Positions 53,193 to 61,458 of a stretch of DNA of 64,000 nt are shown here, in pieces. The stretch is taken from NCBI GenBank assembly GCA_964443875.1, contig CAYUET010000001.1:62001-126000 (forward strand), written 5' to 3'. The position numbers and the translations under genes are program-made. This DNA is from CAYUET01 sp964443875 (GTDB taxonomy: Bacteria > Auribacterota > JAFGBW01). Positions within the stretch are counted from its first letter, which is position 1; each line of letters starts with the position of its first letter. The notes beneath the pieces were generated by a model, which saw nothing but the letters and a program-made list of their open reading frames with translations, made no database searches and was not told where the DNA came from.

Positions 53193-54683
53193 GTGAATAA
53201 AAAACATATTATCATCATCGGGGCCGGCCCCGGAGGTCTTTCCTCCGCCATGCTTCTGGCAGACAGGGGGTACAGGGTCTCTGTTTATGAAAAGAAAAAA
53301 GTAGTGGGCGGCCGAAGTGCGGCACTGGAGATAGGGCCCTATAAGTTTGATACAGGCCCTACCTTTCTGACAAAGACCTCAATTTTAAGAGAGCTCTTTG
53401 AGGACGTCGGGAGAAAACTGGAGGATTACTGCGAAGTCATCCCTCTGGACCCCCTGTATAAACTTTCCTTTTTAGACAAGGAGATTTATGCAACCGCACA
53501 TAAAAAGAAAATGCAGGAGCAGATCAATAGATATTTCCCCGGTCATGAAAAGACACTGGATTATTTTTACCGAACGGAAGAAAAACGATATCGGCTTATA
53601 TATCCTTTGCTCCAGAATGATTATTCCTCCCTGTTTTCCATGCTGAACTGGAATTTTGTGAAAGCTTTACCTTATTTGGGCCTTCATAAAACCCTTTATC
53701 AGTCTCTGGGTAAATATTTCAAAGATGATCATTTAAGGATGGCCTTCACCTTTCAGACTAAATACCTGGGAATGTCCCCCTGGGAATGTCCGGCGGCTTT
53801 TACCCTTATTCCCTTTGCTGAGCATCAGTCCGGTATTGACCATATCCGTGGCGGGCTTTCATCGATTCCGGAAGCCATGGCTAAAATCGTTGTTGAAAAA
53901 GGCGGTAGAATTCATCTCGATACGCCTGTAAAGTCAGTTCTTGCCAGGGATCGGAAGATTACCGGGGTTCTGCTTCAAAACGGGGAACAGACCGAATGTG
54001 ACGCCCTTGTGATCAATGCAGATTTTGCCTATGCAATGTCGGAATTCTTTGAACAGGGAATCCTTAAAAATTTTACTCCTGAAAAAATAAAAAATATGAA
54101 ATATTCCTGTTCAACCTTTATGCTGTATCTGGGGCTGGACCGGTTTTATAATGAACCGCACCATAATATTATTTTTGCGGAAGATTACCGACTTAACATT
54201 GAAGATATTGTTCAGAAGGGGCTTCCCTCTGGAGATATGTCCATTTATGTCCGTAATGCCGGCATTACAGATTCCTCTCTTGCTCCGGAGGGACATTCCT
54301 CTCTTTATGTTTCAGTTCCTGTTCCCAATAATAAAATCAACGGGGAATGGACAGAGGATAAGATCAGGGAATACAGAAATAAAATTATTGCACGCATTCA
54401 GGAGCGGACGACCATGAAGGATCTTGAAAAACATATCAAGGTAGAAAAGATCATCACCCCCAAAGACTGGCAAAATCAATACAATCTGCATTACGGAGCG
54501 ACTTTCAGTCTGGCGCACAACATTCTGCAAATGCTCTGTTTCAGACCCGGAAATTGTTTTAAAGAGTTTAAAAACTGTTATCTGGTGGGTGGGGGGACTC
54601 ACCCCGGATCAGGCCTTCCGGCGATATATGAATCCGCACGGATTTCTTCGCGATTGCTGGCAAAGCATTTTCCGCAGAAATAA
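53193..54683 (+). CDS. Phytoene desaturase (CrtI)-family FAD oxidoreductase
   Basis: 496 residues with GTG start preceded by TAAGGAA. The FAD dinucleotide site is IIIIGAGPGGLSSAMLLADR. The CrtI substrate-domain landmarks are KFDTGPTFLTK and the C-terminal YLVGGGTHPGSGLPAIYESAR. The family desaturates or isomerises carotenoids; related enzymes act on squalene-derived polyenes. No phytoene synthase is adjacent, so the carotenoid substrate is unproven. Confidence 0.9.
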   Translation: MNKKHIIIIGAGPGGLSSAMLLADRGYRVSVYEKKKVVGGRSAALEIGPYKFDTGPTFLTKTSILRELFEDVGRKLEDYCEVIPLDPLYKLSFLDKEIYATAHKKKMQEQINRYFPGHEKTLDYFYRTEEKRYRLIYPLLQNDYSSLFSMLNWNFVKALPYLGLHKTLYQSLGKYFKDDHLRMAFTFQTKYLGMSPWECPAAFTLIPFAEHQSGIDHIRGGLSSIPEAMAKIVVEKGGRIHLDTPVKSVLARDRKITGVLLQNGEQTECDALVINADFAYAMSEFFEQGILKNFTPEKIKNMKYSCSTFMLYLGLDRFYNEPHHNIIFAEDYRLNIEDIVQKGLPSGDMSIYVRNAGITDSSLAPEGHSSLYVSVPVPNNKINGEWTEDKIREYRNKIIARIQERTTMKDLEKHIKVEKIITPKDWQNQYNLHYGATFSLAHNILQMLCFRPGNCFKEFKNCYLVGGGTHPGSGLPAIYESARISSRLLAKHFPQK

Positions 54684-54714
54684 ATGACACTCTCTTCTTT
54701 TTGAGAGATCGGCA

Positions 54715-54845
54715 GGAATCTGTTTGTCGAACACAAAAAATATGCTATCAAAGAACAGCAAACTTTTTATACAAGCCTGTCTTCAAAGAGTGAGACAGCC
54801 ATTGCATTCCGTAATATTTGAAACTTCGTTTAAAATTCCGGCTGC
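54715..54845. repeat. Degenerate third copy of the dispersed MITE-like element
   Basis: 54771-54842 aligns with the end of copy 2. AAGCCTGTCTTCAAAGAGTG matches AAGCCTGTTTTGAA-TGGGT. CATTGCATTCCGTAATATTTG matches CATTGCATCCCG-AATATTTG, and AAAATTCCGGCT matches AAAATTCGGGCT. The half with the TTGGGTACAA palindrome is eroded or missing. It lies between crtI-like and MFS genes, just before the MFS start. Confidence 0.6.
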
Positions 54846-54886
54846 AACAGACCATTATCCGTTATTTTTCAAGGAACAGAGGGGCC

Positions 54887-56158
54887 ATGCCGAAACTTTC
54901 CGGAATTTTCACCATTTTCAATTACAGGAATTACCGTCTTTTCTTTTTCGGACAGGGTATTTCTTTTATTGGAACAATGATGCAGAATACAGCCCAGGGC
55001 TGGCTTATTTACAGGCTGACAAATTCAGCGTCCATGCTCGGGCTTGTCGCCTTTGCAGGACAGATTCCTGCGTTTTTTATGGCGCCTATTGCCGGTATTC
55101 TAAGCGACAGGCTGGAAAGAAAAAAAGTCATTCTTGCGGCTGACCTTGTGCAGATGCTTCAGTCAATGATTCTGGCTGTACTGGTCTTAACAGGAGCGGT
55201 ACAGCCCTGGCATATCCTTGTGCTGGCGATTATGCTTGGAACAGCCAATGGTTTTGAAATGACGACCCGTCATGCAATTGTTCCGGATATTGTGAGAAAT
55301 AAGAAAGACCTGGGCAAAGCCATTGCCATGAATTCTGCCATGTTTAATATTGGAAGGATTGTGGGGCCTTCGATTGCGGGTTTTATCATTGCCTGCTGGG
55401 GGGAAGGGGCTTGTTTTGCCATCAATGCCATAACCTACAGTGCAATACTTTATGCCCTTGCGGCCATAAGACTCCCTAAAAAAATACGTCCTGATAAAAG
55501 GACACATCCCCTGGAGGATCTTAAGGAGGGCTATCAATATTCTTTTTCTTTTAAACCCCTGAGAGACATTATTTTTCTTATGGGTTTCATCAGCCTTACA
55601 GGTGCGTCCGTTATTGTGCTGATGCCTATGCTGGCAAAGAACGTTCTGTCCGGCGGGCCCCAGACACTCGGATTTCTCATGGGGTCCATTGGAGTCGGGG
55701 CTTTGATCGGAGCTTATTATCTGGCCTCCAGGAAAACGATTCCAGGCCTTGGCAGGGTGATTGCCTGGGCACTCCTTATCTTCGGCGCAGCGCTCTGCTG
55801 TCTCGCCTTTACCTCTTCCACACCGGTGGCCATGCTTTTGCTTGTCTTAACCGGGATCGGCGTCATGCTGCATATGTCTGCCTCCAATACCCTGATTCAG
55901 ACAATAACTGAAGACAGGCTGCGCGGAAGGGTCCTGAGTTTTTATATCATGGCTTTTTCAGGTTTCGGTCCCATCGGGAATCTCATCTCCGGCTATGCCG
56001 CAAAAGTATTCGGAATAAAAATTACAATACTGGCCGCAGGTCTCCTTACGCTTTCAGGAGCCCTGGCATTTTTACTGATTCTTCCCAAGATGCGTATACT
56101 GCTCAAACCTCTTTATGTTACAAAGGGGTTTCTTCCTCCAGATACAGGTGTTGAATAA
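54887..56158 (+). CDS. Major facilitator superfamily transporter (EntS-like)
   Basis: 423 residues from the ATG at 54887, which follows AAGGAACAGAGG; an upstream in-frame TTG would add 23 residues encoded by the degenerate repeat. It has 12 hydrophobic helices, with the MFS loop 2-3 motif as GILSDRLERKKVI, and GTANGFEMTTRHAIVPDIV, which is typical of the MFS_3/enterobactin-exporter group. It probably exports a small molecule; the substrate is unknown. Confidence 0.9.
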   Translation: MPKLSGIFTIFNYRNYRLFFFGQGISFIGTMMQNTAQGWLIYRLTNSASMLGLVAFAGQIPAFFMAPIAGILSDRLERKKVILAADLVQMLQSMILAVLVLTGAVQPWHILVLAIMLGTANGFEMTTRHAIVPDIVRNKKDLGKAIAMNSAMFNIGRIVGPSIAGFIIACWGEGACFAINAITYSAILYALAAIRLPKKIRPDKRTHPLEDLKEGYQYSFSFKPLRDIIFLMGFISLTGASVIVLMPMLAKNVLSGGPQTLGFLMGSIGVGALIGAYYLASRKTIPGLGRVIAWALLIFGAALCCLAFTSSTPVAMLLLVLTGIGVMLHMSASNTLIQTITEDRLRGRVLSFYIMAFSGFGPIGNLISGYAAKVFGIKITILAAGLLTLSGALAFLLILPKMRILLKPLYVTKGFLPPDTGVE

Positions 56159-56458
56159 GTAATAGCCGTATTGGCTTATGAGGCAGAAAGTTATGTTTTT
56201 GAGTAAATATAAACCCTGAAGAAAAAATTGACTTCCATTCTTCAAAAGTTTTATTTATAACCCTGCGTATTGTGAAAAGGGTGCAGTCCATTTTATCCTG
56301 TGTTCAAATAAGATTTAAAACAATTAAAAAAAAGATTGATAGAAGATAAAAACTTATAAGTATTAATGGTGAAACAGATGGAAAGGATTTAAATCCAGGT
56401 CTGTCCCGTTTTATTTTTATTATTGTTTTTACTGTCTATGCTAATCACAGAAGGTACC
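56159..56458. other. 300-base intergenic region with no clear feature
   Basis: AT-rich, with only a short dyad AGCC-GTATT-GGCT near the MFS stop. I see no gene, tRNA or riboswitch. Confidence 0.5.
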
Positions 56459-57022
56459 ATGTTTATTTATCATTTTCTTGAAAACGTATGGGGAAATCCT
56501 GAAAATTTTGATTTCAAGGCTTCTCTTGATCATTTTATTCAAACCAAAGAGTATGATCCTTATGCAGATGTGGAGGCATTAAAAAAGGAATTTTCGGAAA
56601 GCTTAAAAGACCACAGACCTGAAAAGGCTTTAAGTCTCGGCATGAAAATACTGGAAATAAAGCCTTTTGACATTGAAATTCATGCTCTTCTTTCCCAGAT
56701 TTATTTCAGGAAGAATGACCCCAAAAAATCTCATTTGCATAATTATATCGCGTCTTCTCTGCTTGACCGGATTTTAAAATCCGGAGATGGAAAAAGCTAT
56801 TTGACTGCCTATAAAATTTATAACCCTGAGGATGAAATGGCCGTCTTCTGTTATATGAAAAAATATCCGGTTCAAAGAGTCAATCATGAAAAATATGACC
56901 GCTTTATAGATGTTTATTCTTTTGAGGATGGTCAGACCCTGTTTTTTGATATTACCCTTTTATTCAAGCATGTTTCAGGGGAAAAAGAAGATCCTGCGGA
57001 GAAGAAGCCCGAATCCCTGTGA
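56459..57022 (+). CDS. DUF4919-like protein
   Basis: 187 residues from the ATG at 56459, which has AGAAGG ten bases before it; upstream TTG and ATG codons in frame lack a site. The core order is helical TPR-like repeats (KALSLGMKILEIKPFDIEIHALLSQIY), then HLHNYIASSLLDRILKSGDGKSYLTAYKIYNPEDEMAV, and RFIDVYSFEDGQTLFFDITL. The LLDRILKSGDGKS...AYKIYNPEDEM pattern and the FDI near the end match my recollection of DUF4919. No enzymatic role is known. No signal peptide is present. Confidence 0.6.
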   Translation: MFIYHFLENVWGNPENFDFKASLDHFIQTKEYDPYADVEALKKEFSESLKDHRPEKALSLGMKILEIKPFDIEIHALLSQIYFRKNDPKKSHLHNYIASSLLDRILKSGDGKSYLTAYKIYNPEDEMAVFCYMKKYPVQRVNHEKYDRFIDVYSFEDGQTLFFDITLLFKHVSGEKEDPAEKKPESL

Positions 57023-57145
57023 AAGCCTTATTATTTCTTTTCAGGACGCACCATAGAAAGTAAAAGAAATAAAAACCATTTTATCTTTCATGGGGAAATG
57101 TTAGAATTTTCGAAATTATAAAAATTATCAAAAGGATATTATTCA

Positions 57146-58183
57146 ATGAAAAAAGTATTCCTGTCTTTATTTTTTATATTTTCCGGAATTTCCTTTTCGC
57201 AGACAGCGGATGAACAGAAGGAAACCCTTGAACAGATCAAAGCCAGTCAGGAACTCATAAATCAGCAGATTGCGCCTTATCTTCAGAAATATCATGATGA
57301 ATTTATTCTGGCGACAGTCAATGACCATAAAATTCTGTATAAGGACATTAAAACAGGATTGGTCAATACCCTTAAACATCACGCCAGTCTTCTTAAGGAT
57401 AAACCCTTAAATGAAACTTCTGTCCGGGATTATATCCGGCAGCTTATAGAACGTCAGATTATGAAGATGGTTGTTTTGGATCAGGCTTTGAAATTGAATC
57501 TCAGCGTTTCAGATCAGCGGGTTGAAGAGACTTTGAACAAAGTCAAAGAGGAGAATAAGGGGCATTATGAACAGTTTCTCGCTTCTATTGATTTAACTGA
57601 AAAAACCTTTAAAGAGACGATTCACAATCAGCTGTTGAGCAAAGAGGTTTTTGACTTTTATGACAGCAAGGTTCCCGCTTTGACTGAAGAGGATCTTAAA
57701 AACACCTATGAAAAAAACAAGCCCATGTTCAAGGTTCCCAGAAGTATCCGTTTTTCAACCATTGACATAAAAAATTCGGACAGCTCCAATGAAACTGTAG
57801 AAAAAAACAGAAAGCTGATTCTGGATCTTCACCAGAGAATTCAGAACGGTCAATCTTTTGAAAATCTGGCTAAAAATTTTTCAGACAATCCGATCACCCG
57901 TAAAAGCGGAGGAGATAATGGATATAAATATGTTTCTGAATTAGATAAGATGCATGAACCTCTTATAACCTTAAAGGTAAACGAGCTTAAGATAGTCAGT
58001 TATGAAAATGGTTTTTATATCGGAAAACTGACAGAAAATATCCCGGAAAAAGATCTCTCTTTTGAAGAGATCAGGGAAAAATTGAAAGAATCCCTGACAG
58101 CCCAGAGAATTCAGCAGAACAGGGCAAAGGTGATGCAGGAAATGATGAAATCAGCAAAGATTGAAGTTTCCAAGGGGTTATAA
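57146..58183 (+). CDS. Periplasmic SurA/PpiC-like parvulin peptidyl-prolyl isomerase
   Basis: 345 residues with a signal peptide (VFLSLFFIFSGISFSQ). A SurA-like N-terminal helical region (about 45-185, with LIERQIMKMVVLDQAL and FKETIHNQLLSKEVFDF) is followed by a PpiC rotamase domain (about 190-300: IRFSTIDIKNS, NGQSFENLAKNFSDNPITRKSGGDNGYKY). It probably assists outer-membrane protein folding or fimbrial subunits. It is convergent with, and overlaps by 6 bases, the last gene of the fimbria-like operon. Confidence 0.9.
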   Translation: MKKVFLSLFFIFSGISFSQTADEQKETLEQIKASQELINQQIAPYLQKYHDEFILATVNDHKILYKDIKTGLVNTLKHHASLLKDKPLNETSVRDYIRQLIERQIMKMVVLDQALKLNLSVSDQRVEETLNKVKEENKGHYEQFLASIDLTEKTFKETIHNQLLSKEVFDFYDSKVPALTEEDLKNTYEKNKPMFKVPRSIRFSTIDIKNSDSSNETVEKNRKLILDLHQRIQNGQSFENLAKNFSDNPITRKSGGDNGYKYVSELDKMHEPLITLKVNELKIVSYENGFYIGKLTENIPEKDLSFEEIREKLKESLTAQRIQQNRAKVMQEMMKSAKIEVSKGL

Positions 58184-58789
58184 ACTGGCGTCCATAGACC
58201 ACATGATACCGCCTCCGTATTCATCTGAAGCGGTTTCTTTCTTGATGGTATCTATGGAAAAGATGACAGCAAAAGAATCAGAAACAATTTCACCGTGACT
58301 GTCATAGAGGGAGATCATTCCGGATGAAGGGATTGGAGTCCATTGTCCGAGATTGACAATATTTTTATGGAACCGGGTTTTTTCTGTTTTAATGGTTTTG
58401 AACATCAGTGCGCATTCATTATCCTTGTTTTTTAAATCCAGGATCAGTTTTTTACCCAGGGCAGGGTAGAATTTTATGGTCAGGGCAAAGGGTCTGTTAT
58501 TATTAATCATTTCGATACGGGTCAGTGTCTGATAGTGATTTTGATTTTTGGCAGAGGGATCTATGACTGCAAGTTCTCCAAAGTAGATCGACCCGGGTTT
58601 GATGGGGAATTCGCTGGTGACCGTATTTTCGAAATCAAGTCTTTGTGCTACAGAAACAAGATTAAGATTAAAAAAGGGGGGGATGGTTAGTTTTACAGGG
58701 AGGGTTTCCTCATCTTTTTCCGGATAGATGGCTGAATTCAGTATTAAAAAAAGAGAAAAAGAGAGAAGAATGCGTATGCAGTGCTTCAT
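58178..58789 (-). CDS. Exported subunit-like protein of fimbria-like locus (possible tip/minor subunit)
   Basis: 203 residues with a signal peptide (ILLSFSLFLILNSAIYP). The mature start LPVKLTIPPFFNLNLVS parallels the I-x-P-x-F-x-L-x-L-x-S start of the two pilin-like genes upstream. The rest is beta-rich with no recognised domain. It overlaps the chaperone-like gene by one base. It may be a minor subunit; the assignment is inferred from position and the shared N-terminus. Confidence 0.55.
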   Translation of the reverse strand: MKHCIRILLSFSLFLILNSAIYPEKDEETLPVKLTIPPFFNLNLVSVAQRLDFENTVTSEFPIKPGSIYFGELAVIDPSAKNQNHYQTLTRIEMINNNRPFALTIKFYPALGKKLILDLKNKDNECALMFKTIKTEKTRFHKNIVNLGQWTPIPSSGMISLYDSHGEIVSDSFAVIFSIDTIKKETASDEYGGGIMWSMDASL

Positions 58790-59601
58790 CAGTCGTTGAT
58801 GATTTTTATCTGCTGTTCTTTGATCTCAACCTGGTTAGGATCATATTTAAATTCAGCAACCACATCGTAAGTCCCGGGGTCAAGTTCCCCGTCCCATTCG
58901 GTGATAATGCTGATCAGATCACCGCCCTTGGAAATACCGGGCTGGAGATTACCCCTTCCGAAAAAATTACCAACGTCATCAATGACAGAAAAAGAGCCGG
59001 TTATTTTTTGAAAAACATTGCCTGTGTTTTTAAAATCATATTTTATTTTGAAAGGATCCTTATCTTGAGCAGGAATGACCTCGAATTTTTCGATTTTACC
59101 TCCGGGTTTTGCCAGCGTGGAGATGGTTATTTTCACGGTTACCCCTATTCTGGCCTTGGACTGAACATAGATTTTTTGATCCATATTAGCTGAATTGGGA
59201 TCAACGACCGTGCCAATAAAAATGAAGGCGAAATATTCTGCAAAATTAAGATTGTCTTTGGGAATGGTGATAATATAATTCACTTTTTGTGAGGTTATGG
59301 GGGAGAGGGTCAGTATTTTGGGATGGATATTAATCCATTTCGAGCAACTGTCCGGCTGGGAATCAAAAGGTTTTGTTCTTGTCATCTGTGCAGGAGAATC
59401 GATGAAAACATCTTCAAGTTCAATGGTAAAAGATATTGGAATGTTTTTTTCATCATTGAATAGCGTAATAGCTCCCTCCAGAATATCACCGGGTTTTCCG
59501 CTTTTAAAAATTTTTGTTTCATCCACTTTAACTGAGAGGGAGAAAACTGAGGAAGTTAAGAAAAGAAATAAAAAGAGGAATTGGAATTTTTTAAATTTCA
59601 T
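58789..59601 (-). CDS. Periplasmic chaperone-like protein of fimbria-like locus
   Basis: 270 residues with a signal peptide (FKKFQFLFLFLFLTSSVFSL). Two beta-sandwich halves appear. The first has VKVDETKIFKSGKPGDILEG, FTIELEDVFI and KWINIHPKILTLSPITSQKV, the last being like the proline-flanked G1 region of PapD-type chaperones. The second has FKNTGNVFQKITGSFSVID and ends with WDGELDPGTYDVVAEFKYD. DUF916-type (WxL-interacting) domains are a close alternative; both are Ig-like. It lies between the pilin-like genes and the last subunit gene. Confidence 0.6.
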   Translation of the reverse strand: MKFKKFQFLFLFLFLTSSVFSLSVKVDETKIFKSGKPGDILEGAITLFNDEKNIPISFTIELEDVFIDSPAQMTRTKPFDSQPDSCSKWINIHPKILTLSPITSQKVNYIITIPKDNLNFAEYFAFIFIGTVVDPNSANMDQKIYVQSKARIGVTVKITISTLAKPGGKIEKFEVIPAQDKDPFKIKYDFKNTGNVFQKITGSFSVIDDVGNFFGRGNLQPGISKGGDLISIITEWDGELDPGTYDVVAEFKYDPNQVEIKEQQIKIIND

Positions 59602-59666
59602 AAAAAAGATATAAGATATTATCTAAAAAAAAACAACAAGAATTTAATATTTGAAAAAAATAATGT

Positions 59667-60332
59667 TTAAAGACCTGAGATCAGGGTATAAGTCATTGTG
59701 CCTGAATAAGTACCCGAAGGGATTGTTACAGGCAGAAAATCAAGAGCAATAACACTTTCAAAACCTTCACTGAAGGTTATTCCGGAATCTGTATCCGCAT
59801 AAACGGGAGTGTCTGTGTTATTCAAGAGTTTGGTTAATTCAAGAATTTTGATATTGTTGTGATGCTGAGTCATATTGGAAGCCGCGCCGCCTTCTCCGAA
59901 AGCATCATAACCGATCATGTGCATGACCGATTCATTGGCAAGAGGAGCCTGCAGATCCAAGAGTGAACCGCTTGCCTTGATTAGAATTTTGAAGTTTTCA
60001 TGCTGATTATTGGAAATCCAGAACTGAACTACATTGTAGTAGGAGGCAACCCTGTGCGGGGTATTTTTATAACTTTCTGGACCTGTAAGGCCAGTAGTGG
60101 CTGTGATGCCATCTGGATTCATATTGACGGTTCCAAAATTCAGATCCCCGTTATACTCACGGGTTGGCCCAACCTGAGCCCCTGTAGCGCCATTTTTTGT
60201 CCAGCTGACCAATTTTAACTCGAATACAGGATTGATCACAATGGGTGTGATTTCTCCGGAATTCGATCCATCAGCATAAACGATTTTTGATAAAACCATT
60301 ATCTGGATCAGGATGGCGGTTAGTTTTTTCAA
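59667..60332 (-). CDS. Pilin-like exported subunit 2
   Basis: 221 residues, TTG start preceded by AGGAACCGC. The signal peptide ends at IVYA. The mature protein is a paralogue of the next gene. Both share an ITxIxxx-F-LxLxSWT start, VQFWISNN/VQFWIANN, NESVMH/GQSVMH, and the C-terminal DFLPVTIPSGTYSGTMTYTL / DFMPVTIPSGTYTGSIQYDL. The GTY...TYTL close is also reminiscent of WxL-type and spore-coat-U-type subunit ends. It probably forms a surface fibre with the upstream subunit. Confidence 0.6.
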   Translation of the reverse strand: MKKLTAILIQIMVLSKIVYADGSNSGEITPIVINPVFELKLVSWTKNGATGAQVGPTREYNGDLNFGTVNMNPDGITATTGLTGPESYKNTPHRVASYYNVVQFWISNNQHENFKILIKASGSLLDLQAPLANESVMHMIGYDAFGEGGAASNMTQHHNNIKILELTKLLNNTDTPVYADTDSGITFSEGFESVIALDFLPVTIPSGTYSGTMTYTLISGL

Positions 60333-60355
60333 TTCTGCGGTTCCTTTTTTTTATT

Positions 60356-60385
60356 AAAAAAGGCCGGTAAAAACCGGCCTTTTTT
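60356..60385 (-). terminator. Strong intra-operon terminator after the first pilin-like gene
   Basis: Perfect 13-base stem AAAAAAGGCCGGT / ACCGGCCTTTTTT with an AAAA loop. On the minus strand it ends in a T-run and lies 13 bases after the stop of the first pilin-like gene. It should cut most transcripts there and lower expression of the genes beyond. Confidence 0.9.
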
Positions 60386-60397
60386 AAAGTTTGGAAT

Positions 60398-61084
60398 TTA
60401 TAATATAGAGATTAAATCGTACTGAATAGAGCCGGTGTAAGTTCCGCTAGGAATTGTTACAGGCATGAAATCCAGAGCGAATACTGCGGCAAATACATCA
60501 TCCCCATCAATAGTGGTGGTAGTGTCGTTCCAGAGTGTAGTTGCAGTAGTTGTAACAGGCACACGTTGGTCTTTATTAACAATAAAACCAGGATTTGCAG
60601 TAGTTTTGTTTTCTTCAACACCATTGATTGTGATTTTATAGTTAGCTGTAATTGGAGTAACATGCATTACGCTTTGGCCTGCGAGAGGGGCGGCAATTGC
60701 TGTAAAAAGATTTCCTGAAGCAGTGATATCCAGTTTGTAGGTTTGATAAACGTTGTTTGCTATCCAGAACTGAACAGTGTTGAAATACTTATTAGCTCTA
60801 TGTGCGGTTTTTTCATAATCGGCAGTACCCGTAGCAGCTGGATTGGCGGTAATACCGGCAGTGGTCATATCCATAGATGTGAATTCTAAATTTCCATTTA
60901 CTCTTGCATTACCCACTTGAGGTTGACCTGTAGCAGAACCATCCTGAGTCCAGCTTGCCAGATTCAAGCTGAATGAACTGCCAATAGTTATGTTATTGAT
61001 AGTGCCTATTGAGGTCACCTTCTCAGCAAAAGACATGCCAGTAAACAGTAATACTGAAGCAGCGATTGATAATGCTCTTTTCAT
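60398..61084 (-). CDS. Pilin-like exported subunit 1 (likely major subunit)
   Basis: 228 residues with a signal peptide (LSIAASVLLFTGMSFA). The mature protein is Thr/Asn-rich and beta-rich, paralogous to the next gene (shared VQFWI[A/S]NN and DF[M/L]PVTIPSGTY motifs). AAAAGGAGAAA is a strong ribosome site. It is the first gene after the riboswitch and promoter, and a strong terminator follows, so it should be the most abundant product of the locus, as for a major fibre subunit. Confidence 0.65.
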   Translation of the reverse strand: MKRALSIAASVLLFTGMSFAEKVTSIGTINNITIGSSFSLNLASWTQDGSATGQPQVGNARVNGNLEFTSMDMTTAGITANPAATGTADYEKTAHRANKYFNTVQFWIANNVYQTYKLDITASGNLFTAIAAPLAGQSVMHVTPITANYKITINGVEENKTTANPGFIVNKDQRVPVTTTATTLWNDTTTTIDGDDVFAAVFALDFMPVTIPSGTYTGSIQYDLISIL

Positions 61085-61128
61085 AGATTTCTCCTTTTTG
61101 TTTTAAGATGCATTGTTTCTATAAAGTA

Positions 61129-61230
61129 ATCATCTGCTTCGGTAACCAGACTGATGAACCCTGTGTCCATCCTTGGCTTTGCGTATCTCCTAGAAGAACT
61201 CATCGGAGAGTTGCCTTTTCGACAGATGAT
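61129..61230 (-). ncRNA. Cyclic di-GMP-I (GEMM) riboswitch
   Basis: On the minus strand the 102-nt region folds with P1 ATCATCTG (61223-61230) pairing with CAGATGAT (61129-61136). Inside are the class I signatures: GGCAA near the start; a stem CTCC/GGAG; the conserved ACGCAAAGCC (61175-61184); and the closing GGTTACCG (61140-61147). It ends 44 bases before the start codon of the first pilin-like gene. CTCTCC of the aptamer can pair with GGAGA of the ribosome site, which suggests translational control, but the expression platform is not resolved. Confidence 0.82.
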
Positions 61231-61233
61231 AAT

Positions 61234-61262
61234 TATTTACCCCATTTACAGCAGACTGTCAA
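61234..61262 (-). promoter_or_regulatory. Sigma70-type promoter of the fimbria-like operon
   Basis: The -35 is a perfect TTGACA (61257-61262), with a 17-base spacer and -10 TAAATA (61234-61239). Transcription would start a few bases before the riboswitch aptamer, as expected. Confidence 0.8.
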
Positions 61263-61458
61263 GGGCGGGAACGCTTTTTAAGAAATATAAAATGGGAGGG
61301 TTTTTTATGGTATCTTTGATTCTATTTATTCTGAAGCGCTTATGAATTTGGAAAAATAAATTCAGAATATGAAAATAATAAAAATAAAAAATATTATGAA
61401 GGATGTTTAATTAAATAATAAATAAAAATATCGATGTAAAATGTTTAACTGCAGTATG

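Noticed and set aside
54818..54886. Upstream TTG start for the MFS transporter
   Set aside because: The extra residues are encoded by the decayed repeat and lack a ribosome site; the ATG at 54887 has one.
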